Assembly: GCA_021780625.1 (NCBI GenBank)
Contig: JAJXYI010000583.1
Span: 1-11,781, forward strand
From: a bacterium
GTDB taxonomy: Bacteria; Verrucomicrobiota; Verrucomicrobiae; Opitutales; Opitutaceae
Length of the DNA stretch: 11,781 bases
Reading direction: 5' to 3'
The notes under the pieces were generated by a model. That model was not told where the DNA came from. It saw only the letters and a program-made list of their open reading frames with translations, and searched no databases. A program made the position numbers and the translations under genes. Below are positions 1 to 6,362 of the stretch, piece after piece (within the stretch, counting starts at the first letter, position 1; each line of letters begins with the position of its first letter).

Positions 1-364
1 CCTGGCCTGGGACGCGGTCTATCGCTTCCGCGGCATGCCGGCCGACTACTACGTGGACTGGGCGCGTTGCGCCGACGATGAGGCGCGACACTTCGCCATG
101 CTTGCCGAGCGGCTGGCAGAGCTCGGCCACGCCTATGGCGATTTCGACGCCCACAACGGGCTGTGGGACATGGCCGAAAAGACCGCCGACCGCGACACCG
201 CGCGCATGGCGCTGGTGCCGCGCGTGCTGGAAGCGCGCGGGCTGGACGTGACGCCGGGCATTATCGAGCGCCTCACCGGGGTCGGCGACACCCGAACGGT
301 GGCGATCCTTCAGGGGGCGGCCTCAGGAACTCGGTCTTCCCAGCGCACCGAAGCAGTTCATTAG
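1..364 (+). pseudogene. DUF455 ferritin-like protein, 3'-truncated (5' end outside window)
   Basis: The reading frame is open from base 2, so the ATG at 35 is probably internal. The protein matches my knowledge of the DUF455 ferritin-like family: an ADDEARHF helix with an ExxH pair (bases 80-91), then LGHAYGDF, a GLWDMAEKTA stretch and the highly conserved ALVPRVLEARGLDVTPG segment. In intact members a second helix with another E..H pair follows and should complete a di-iron site. Here homology stops at about base 310 after TVAIL, and the frame runs through about 16 unrelated residues to TAG at 362-364. Half of the presumed metal site is therefore missing and the product is probably non-functional. 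The DNA after 310 looks like part of a different gene, so this is a break by recombination or insertion rather than a point mutation. The family's function is poorly known. An assembly chimera is the alternative explanation. Confidence 0.8.
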
Positions 365-401
365 GTACTTTGAGGAGGCTGACCGGCCGCAGACGAAGCT
401 C
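309..401 (+). pseudogene. Fragment resembling the C-terminal region of aspartate-semialdehyde dehydrogenase
   Basis: In the frame starting at base 309, which differs from both neighbouring coding frames, about 31 codons read FRGRPQELGLPSAP followed by KQFIRYFEEADRPQTKL. The LPSAP block followed about 15 residues later by DRPQ is characteristic of one Asd type (the archaeal/fungal-like form also found in bacteria), where the next residues are normally LDR and a GMxVxVGR block. Here the resemblance ends at about base 401 and the frame continues as an out-of-frame shadow of the nuclease gene. Neither the catalytic cysteine region nor the rest of the enzyme is present, so this is a remnant. It begins exactly where the DUF455 homology ends. 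The call rests on remembered family motifs, not on an alignment. Confidence 0.55.
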
Positions 402-418
402 GTGCGGGTTGGGAGTGT

Positions 419-3097
419 GTGGGGCCCGCAGGACTCGCAAGGCGCCTTAGTCTCCTCTACGGTCTGCGTGGCGATGGGGCTCCGCATGCCGAACGCGTGG
501 CCAACTACGCGGCGAGGCTTGCGCTGATAGACGACGGGACTCGGAGCTTCTCGCGGTCGCGCGCGAAGGACCCTTGGGGTGTCGCTGCATTCCTCCTGCG
601 CTTGCGCGACACGCTCCGGGCCGCCGGCTGGGACGGTGGCCCTATTCTGGATGGATCGGGACGCCTCACGGACATTGCGTTGGCGGAGAGAGTCAGCACA
701 CCGGGGCAGCGGCCGATTCCACCGGCTCGCGCAGATGTATTCGCAGACCTGCTTCTTGAAGTCGAGCGGACGCCCCAAGTCGCGGAACCGCTGCAGATTC
801 TCGTCACCGCTCCCGCTCCGGCCTTTGATGCCGTAGTGCAGCGCACGCTCGTCGCGCTCGCTTCCAAGGGTGCCTCGATCGTGTTTGCAGACACTCAGAC
901 GCCAAGCGCGTCAGAAGCGACCGATCTCGGGCGGCTGCAGCGCATGCTTGTATCCCCCACATCGGGAGCGGTGTGGGCGCCCTTGACGAACGACGGCTCG
1001 GTTCTTTGTCTGGAGGCCGACACGGCGCTGGAGGCGGGCGAACTCGTCGCAGCGTATCTACGGTCGCGTCCGCTCGTTCAGGCCACGCTCGTTGCGGGGC
1101 ATGACCTCCGCGCCCTTGCTATGGCATTGGCGCGGCATGGCTTGCCGGGCATCGGCGCGCACGAGAACTCACGCTGGCGCCCCGCCCTGCAGGCACTGCC
1201 TCTCCGCTTGGCCCTGGCCTTCGCGCCTCAAGACCCTTACCGCGCGGCAGAACTGCTTATGCTGCCGGTCTCACCCATCCCCGGACAGCTTCGTCGCCGG
1301 CTCCTTGACGCGCTGGCTAAGCAACCAGGGGTAGGAGGTCCAGCATGGCGCCAGGCCATCGACGCTGCGGTGGAGTACGTCGCGGCCGTCGCGCGTGATG
1401 AACACCCCGAGGCTCCGGATGCCGCAGCACGCGTGGCTGAAACAGAACTCAGAGGGCGCATCGAGGCTTGGTTTGGCGGCCCAGTGTTCGGCGCCGAAGA
1501 GGGGATCCCAGCGTTGGACGCGGCCCGCCTGTGTGGCGCCGTCGCTGACTGGGCCGAAGGTCGAGCCCGTGCTGGTGGCGGCCAGGGCTTCGTCCTGCAG
1601 GGCGCGGCGGAGGTCGCCCGCACCTTGGCACACATGCTTGTCGAGCAGGCACCAGATACGCCGCTGTCACCCGTGCATCTCGAGCAACTCCACGACGTTG
1701 CCGTTGGCGGCGGGGTGGATAGCGGCGGTGAGGTCGGGGAGGCAGGGCGACCGGCGATTGCAGCCGCGGTCAGTTCCCTCGGGCAAGGGGCGCGCGAGGT
1801 GATTTGGTGGGGGTTCATCGGCGGTGATCCGGAGCCGAATCCTGAACTCTGGACGGAGGCCGAGCGCCAGGCGCTCGCCTTGAGCGGGGTGCTGCTCGAT
1901 GTTCCCGGATCGAAGCGCGGTGTGGAGTCTTGGTCGTGGCGGCAGCCGATCCTCGGTGCGTCCGACCGTTTGGTTCTCGTCCAGTGGCGCCTGGAAGGTA
2001 CGACGCCCACGATCGCGCATCCCTTGGCAGATGAAATCGCGGCACGCATCGAAGGTGCGCTTAGGCCCTGCACGATCACGTCCGAGGCCGTGCTGGCGTC
2101 CGTGAGCCCACACGTCGCAGTGTTGACGAGCATGCACGCACCCGCTCCACGCGTGGTGCCGCACGCCGTCTTTCACGTGCCACCGGGAATTGTCGCCCTC
2201 ACTCGAGTCTCGCCTTCGAGTTTCGAGAAGCTGCTGGGCTGTCCGGTCGCGTGGGTGCTAGAACATGTCGGCGCTCTGCGGCGGGGTACGTATTCCTGCA
2301 TCCCGGCGGGGAACCAACTTCTGGGCAGGTTCGCTCACGCAATTCTGCAGGATCTGCTGCACGGCCCCGCACGCTTGGATCCATCTGGGGGGACGCCCGA
2401 CGAAGCAGCGGAATGGGCGGGGCGTGCGTTTGACGAACGCGTTGCTTCGGAGGCGGCGCCGCTGGTTGCACGGGCCGCAATCGTTGAGCAGCGCCGCGCC
2501 CGCACCCTTGTGTGCTCTGCAGCGAGGGCTCTCTTCAGGCTCGTGCAAGCGGGCGGGTGGCGGGTGCGCGGCGCCGAGGAGCCGCTCGCTGGGCGCTTCG
2601 AGGGCGTGGACCTCACCGGCTCGGCAGACTTGGTGCTCGAACAGAACGGGCACGCCGCAGTTCTAGACCTGAAGCTCACTTGGGCCAAATTCTTCCGCGA
2701 GAAGCTCGAGAGAGGTGAGGCCCTACAACTCGCGCTCTATGCCGATATGCTGCGCTCGGGCGCCACTGTTCCGGCGACTGCGTACTTTCTGATGGACCGA
2801 GGCGAACTCCTGACAGTCGATCACGGCGTGTTTCGCTGCGCACGCGAGCTGATTGGCCCGACCACGCATGACACCCTCGAAGCCGCGCGTGATGCCCTTC
2901 ACTTCTGGTGTCGCGTGTTCGAGCGAGGGATCGTGCCGTCACGGCGTGAGGAGCTGCGCGAGGTGGCAGGGGTGGAAGCCGGGGCAGCGGCGGGCGGTCC
3001 TGCACCGTCTCACGGACCAGGCGCCATGGAACCTCCTTGCCGCTTCTGCGAATACGATGCGCTCTGTTCGATTGAGCTCCTGGAGGTCGCGCAATGA
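419..3097 (+). CDS. AddB-like PD-(D/E)XK nuclease with iron-sulfur cysteines, possibly N-terminally truncated
   Basis: An 892-residue protein likely to form a heterodimeric DNA end-processing helicase-nuclease with the next gene. The first ~590 residues form an AddB-type helicase-like scaffold; I see no Walker A motif, so it should not hydrolyse ATP itself. The C-terminal third is a RecB-type nuclease: H640 in GRFAHAIL, D737 in GSADLVL, then D750-L-K752, giving the D...DxK metal site. C608 together with C874, C877 and C883 (CRFCEYDALC) reproduces the AddB pattern of one distant cysteine plus CxxCx5C, which binds a 4Fe-4S cluster. The stop overlaps the ATG of the next gene (ATGA), so the two are coupled. 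The start is uncertain: GTG 419 is the only early start codon in frame (TGA codons at 371 and 380 lie upstream), GGGAG at 411-415 is only 3 bases away, and the protein begins abruptly at a GPAGLARRL helix. An N-terminal strand may have been lost at the adjoining gene scar. Confidence 0.85.
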   Translation: MGPAGLARRLSLLYGLRGDGAPHAERVANYAARLALIDDGTRSFSRSRAKDPWGVAAFLLRLRDTLRAAGWDGGPILDGSGRLTDIALAERVSTPGQRPIPPARADVFADLLLEVERTPQVAEPLQILVTAPAPAFDAVVQRTLVALASKGASIVFADTQTPSASEATDLGRLQRMLVSPTSGAVWAPLTNDGSVLCLEADTALEAGELVAAYLRSRPLVQATLVAGHDLRALAMALARHGLPGIGAHENSRWRPALQALPLRLALAFAPQDPYRAAELLMLPVSPIPGQLRRRLLDALAKQPGVGGPAWRQAIDAAVEYVAAVARDEHPEAPDAAARVAETELRGRIEAWFGGPVFGAEEGIPALDAARLCGAVADWAEGRARAGGGQGFVLQGAAEVARTLAHMLVEQAPDTPLSPVHLEQLHDVAVGGGVDSGGEVGEAGRPAIAAAVSSLGQGAREVIWWGFIGGDPEPNPELWTEAERQALALSGVLLDVPGSKRGVESWSWRQPILGASDRLVLVQWRLEGTTPTIAHPLADEIAARIEGALRPCTITSEAVLASVSPHVAVLTSMHAPAPRVVPHAVFHVPPGIVALTRVSPSSFEKLLGCPVAWVLEHVGALRRGTYSCIPAGNQLLGRFAHAILQDLLHGPARLDPSGGTPDEAAEWAGRAFDERVASEAAPLVARAAIVEQRRARTLVCSAARALFRLVQAGGWRVRGAEEPLAGRFEGVDLTGSADLVLEQNGHAAVLDLKLTWAKFFREKLERGEALQLALYADMLRSGATVPATAYFLMDRGELLTVDHGVFRCARELIGPTTHDTLEAARDALHFWCRVFERGIVPSRREELREVAGVEAGAAAGGPAPSHGPGAMEPPCRFCEYDALCSIELLEVAQ
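3082..3086 (+). promoter_or_regulatory. Ribosome binding site of the AddA-like gene
   Basis: GGAGG lies 7 bases before the ATG at 3094, inside the last codons of the AddB-like gene. It fixes the start and, with the ATGA overlap, supports coupled translation of the two subunits. Confidence 0.7.
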
Positions 3098-6000
3098 GCG
3101 TGCACGTTGTCAGCGCGAGCGCAGGCACCGGGAAGACGTACCGCATCGCTCAAGAGGTCACGCGGGCGTTGCTGAGCGAAGAGGCCCGGCCTGAGGGTGT
3201 GGTCGGGATCACGTACACGACGAAGGCAGCAGCGGACCTCGAAAGCCGAATCCGTACAGACCTTATCCGTGTGGGTCGCACAGACCTCGCTGCCCGGCTG
3301 CGCGACGGTTACCTGGGAACCGTGCACGCTATCTGCCAGCGTCTCTTGCGCGAGTTCGCATTCGAAGCCGGCCACTCGCCGTTGTTGGAGCCAATCGAAG
3401 AGTCGCAGCGAGAAAAACTGTTCGCCGAGGGACTGGCCGGCGTGCTAGCGGGGCGGGAAGAACGAATCGGACAGATTGCCGAGCGGTTTCAGCTGGAAGA
3501 CTGGGAGAAAGGGCCGCTCCGAGCGATCGTCGACCGTGCTCGCGAGAACGGGCTGGATGGACCCGCCATACGCAGCGCGGGTGAACGGAGTCTGGCATCT
3601 CTGCTTGCCGTCCTTCCTCCTGTCACTATGAGCGGTGAAGCGTACCGAACACGCCTCGCGAACGAGTCACGCGGGGTAGACGATGCACTCCGCCGACTGA
3701 ATCGAGCAGGAAACGCTGCGGCAGAGCGTCGGGATGCTGTGCATGATTTGGTTTGGGGATTGAGCCGATTCCCGGGGCTCCCGCCTTGGGCGGTCCAGCT
3801 AAAGGTCAGCCGCCAAAAATGGACGCGCGAGGAGCAGCCGGCAGTCGCGGCGCTTCAGGCTGTCGTTGCCTCCCATCTCGCGTGTGCGTCCTTCCGAACC
3901 GACCTCGAGGAGCTGACGCGCGGAGTCTTCGGCGTTGCAGCCGATGCACTCGAAGCGTATGCGCAGGCGAAGGAGACAGCGCGTGTCGTCGATTTCCAGG
4001 ACATGCTTGCTCTGACGGCGGCACTACTCCGAGAACCGGGCGTCGCGGCGGCACTTCAGCGAAAACTGGAGCTCGTAGTCGTCGACGAGTTCCAGGATAC
4101 GTCGCCCATGCAGCTGGCCGTTGTGTCCGCTCTCGCGAACATCGCGCAGAGGAACGTCTGGGTCGGCGATCGGAAGCAAGCGATCTTTGGATTTCAGGGA
4201 TCCGATCCGGTTCTCATGGAAGCGGCCATCGGCCAAGCTCTGGGTGACCAGTCGCCGGAGTTCCTCTCTGAATCGTGGCGATCGCGGCCGGCACTTGTGG
4301 AGTTCACGTCGGAGGTGTTCACGCGCGTGTTCGCACCTCACGGGTTCAGCGAACGCGAAGTGCGAATCTCGACGCCCGCCTCTCGGCCGGATCCCGCCGA
4401 GATGCACGGTGTGCCGGTTCTCGAATGTTGGTGGTGGGAAGGAGGAGAGCCGGAAGGTCTCGCAGACGGCCTCTCACGTCTCCTCACAGAGGCGCCGCTG
4501 ATCAGGGATAAGGACAGTGATGCGGTAAGGCCCCTTGCCCCGCGGGACGTAGCAGTTCTCGCCCGGCGAAACGATGATTGCCGCAAGATCGCAGCTGCAC
4601 TGGCCGCACGACGAATCCCTGCGCGCCTCGAAGCTGCTGGATTGGCACACACGCCAGAGGCGATCCTCCTCCGCTCGTCACTCGCTCTCGTTGCTGATCC
4701 GATGGACGGCGTCGCTGCGATGAATGTCTCGTATCTGGCCGGTCGCGGAGCGGCCGATCCCGACGGGTGGCTTTCCGCGCACCTGCTCGAGGTCGCCGCC
4801 AACCGGGAGGCAAGGGAGCGGGCGGCAACCGCGGGCGACGTCCCGCCTGAGCGGGTGGTTCCTTTCGGTGACGATTCTCGCGTGGCGACGTTGCGTGCGC
4901 TGCACGCTCACTCGATGGAGTGTGCGCCGACCGAGGCGCTCGACATGGCGATCGCCGCCGGCGGCTTCATGGAGCTGCTGCGCACGTGGCCCAAACCCGC
5001 ACAGCGTTTCGCGAACGTTGAGGCGCTGCGAGACGCGGCTCGCTCGTACGAGGAGCTCTGTCGAGTTAGCCGCTCAGCGGGAACGCTGGTGGGGCTTGTC
5101 GACCACCTCGCGACACTTGCCGATCAGGAGGAGGCCGACCTTCAGGGGGTGCCGGCGACAGAGAACGCTGTGTTCCTGAGCACTTGGCACTCCGCAAAAG
5201 GTCTCGAATGGCCTGTTACGGTTGTAGGGTCGCTTGGCTTTGCTAAAGATCGCAGCCCTTGGGAAGTGTGGGTAGAACCGGCAGCGGCCTTCGACGCCGC
5301 TCTTCCCCTATCAGGCCGATGGGTGCGGTGGTGGCCGTGGCCCTATGGAAAGCTGTCGGCTGGCATCGATCTTGTGCCGCTCGTTGAGACCACCAGTGAG
5401 GTGCAGCGTTTGCGCCAGAGTGATGCCCGGGAGCGCGCGCGACTCCTGTACGTTGCGTTCACGCGTGCGCGGGACCGCCTCGTGCTCGCGGCGGCGATCA
5501 AGAAGAAAAGTCCGCAGCTGGACGCCCTCCAGCCGCTGTGCGACGCGACAGGCCAGGCTGCAGTCGTCTTCCCGTTCGGGGCTATCGAAGGCATGGAGAT
5601 GGTGCGGGTCGGCAACCTGGAGGTTGCCTGTCTGGTTCGCGCGGTGTCCGGTATGGAGGTCGAGCAAGCAGCCGTCGAGGGCACGCCCCGGGCATGGTAC
5701 GACGGCGCACCGAGGGTCGAGCGTGCGGCGGAGGTCGCGACGCCGTCGTCCGAGTCGATCGGAGAAGCCGCACCCGGGTGTGTGGGGCGAGTGTGGGGCC
5801 TCGCTGGGCGCATGGTGCTAAGCGGCGCGATGGACATGGCGTCACTCGGGGACGCGATGCATGCGTTCTTTGCTGCTGACGGCACGACCGGGGACCGCGA
5901 GGGCATGGCGACACGCCTGCTTGGTGCATACGGTGTCGCCGGGGCGGTCGCTCCGACAAGCCTGGTCCAGGCGTCGGATGCGCTCAGGTCGTTTCTCAAC

Positions 6001-6342
6001 GGGCGCTACCCCGGGGCAGCCTGGCGCAGAGAATGGCCGCTGCTGGCGAGGTTCAGCGACGGTGGACAGCCGCGCCTTCTCCAAGGCCAAGTCGACCTCT
6101 TCCTCGAATTGCCGGATGGCTTCGTTCTGGTGGACCACAAGTCTTTTCCGGGGAGCGAGCGTGAACGCGACGCGCGGATTGTCCGTCATGCTGTACAGCT
6201 CGGGACATACGCGTTCTTCCTGGAGCGAGCTCTTCGCAGGCCACTTCGTGCTGCGTTCGTTCATCTGCCGATACGTGGGGAAATCGTTGAAGTGGACGTG
6301 ACGCCGGTAGTGGGTGAATGGGGAAGCAGAAACACGAGGTGA
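3094..6342 (+). CDS. AddA-like UvrD/SF1 helicase with C-terminal PD-(D/E)XK nuclease
   Basis: A 1082-residue protein with the full SF1A helicase set: Walker A SASAGTGKT (K14), motif Ia TYTTKAAADLESRIR, GTVHAICQRLL, Walker B VVDEFQDTSPMQ (D331, E332), motif III GDRKQAIFGFQG (Q362), SESWRSRP, motif V TWHSAKGLEW (H699-W706) and motif VI YVAFTRARDRL (R791, R793). This order and the length match AddA/RecB-type enzymes. The C-terminus carries a second nuclease: D1001 in GQVDLF, then D1014-H-K1016, followed by a QLGTYAFFLERAL helix. All catalytic residues I can check are present, so ATPase, 3'-5' translocation and nuclease activity are expected. With the AddB-like protein it would unwind and degrade linear duplex DNA. 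It differs from housekeeping AddA in setting: it lies beside a gene scar and convergent with a methyltransferase/Snf2 operon, which favours a defence role. A general recombination role cannot be excluded from sequence. Confidence 0.92.
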   Translation: MSVHVVSASAGTGKTYRIAQEVTRALLSEEARPEGVVGITYTTKAAADLESRIRTDLIRVGRTDLAARLRDGYLGTVHAICQRLLREFAFEAGHSPLLEPIEESQREKLFAEGLAGVLAGREERIGQIAERFQLEDWEKGPLRAIVDRARENGLDGPAIRSAGERSLASLLAVLPPVTMSGEAYRTRLANESRGVDDALRRLNRAGNAAAERRDAVHDLVWGLSRFPGLPPWAVQLKVSRQKWTREEQPAVAALQAVVASHLACASFRTDLEELTRGVFGVAADALEAYAQAKETARVVDFQDMLALTAALLREPGVAAALQRKLELVVVDEFQDTSPMQLAVVSALANIAQRNVWVGDRKQAIFGFQGSDPVLMEAAIGQALGDQSPEFLSESWRSRPALVEFTSEVFTRVFAPHGFSEREVRISTPASRPDPAEMHGVPVLECWWWEGGEPEGLADGLSRLLTEAPLIRDKDSDAVRPLAPRDVAVLARRNDDCRKIAAALAARRIPARLEAAGLAHTPEAILLRSSLALVADPMDGVAAMNVSYLAGRGAADPDGWLSAHLLEVAANREARERAATAGDVPPERVVPFGDDSRVATLRALHAHSMECAPTEALDMAIAAGGFMELLRTWPKPAQRFANVEALRDAARSYEELCRVSRSAGTLVGLVDHLATLADQEEADLQGVPATENAVFLSTWHSAKGLEWPVTVVGSLGFAKDRSPWEVWVEPAAAFDAALPLSGRWVRWWPWPYGKLSAGIDLVPLVETTSEVQRLRQSDARERARLLYVAFTRARDRLVLAAAIKKKSPQLDALQPLCDATGQAAVVFPFGAIEGMEMVRVGNLEVACLVRAVSGMEVEQAAVEGTPRAWYDGAPRVERAAEVATPSSESIGEAAPGCVGRVWGLAGRMVLSGAMDMASLGDAMHAFFAADGTTGDREGMATRLLGAYGVAGAVAPTSLVQASDALRSFLNGRYPGAAWRREWPLLARFSDGGQPRLLQGQVDLFLELPDGFVLVDHKSFPGSERERDARIVRHAVQLGTYAFFLERALRRPLRAAFVHLPIRGEIVEVDVTPVVGEWGSRNTR

Positions 6343-6362
6343 CGCAGCGCCTGTGATGCCAC
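6343..6362. other. Twenty-base gap between convergent operons, no terminator seen
   Basis: The stops of the AddA-like gene and of the Snf2 helicase gene are separated by only 20 bases. I see no GC-rich hairpin with a T tract on either strand here or just inside the two gene ends. Transcripts from the two operons may therefore run into each other, unless Rho acts. Confidence 0.5.

Noticed and set aside
1237..2133. 298-codon open frame on the minus strand
   Set aside because: It lies wholly antisense to the AddB-like gene, which has clear domain motifs. Its product is rich in Ser, Ala, Arg and Pro with no family resemblance, typical of a GC-rich shadow frame.
419..2200. ATPase motifs in the N-terminal half of the AddB-like protein
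   Set aside because: No GxxxxGK[ST] sequence is visible. This fits an AddB-type scaffold without a functional ATP site, so I did not call it a helicase.
5779..5802. Short imperfect direct repeat GTGTGGGGC in the AddA-like gene
   Set aside because: Two short copies inside a coding region in GC-rich DNA; no further copies or structure, so chance is sufficient.
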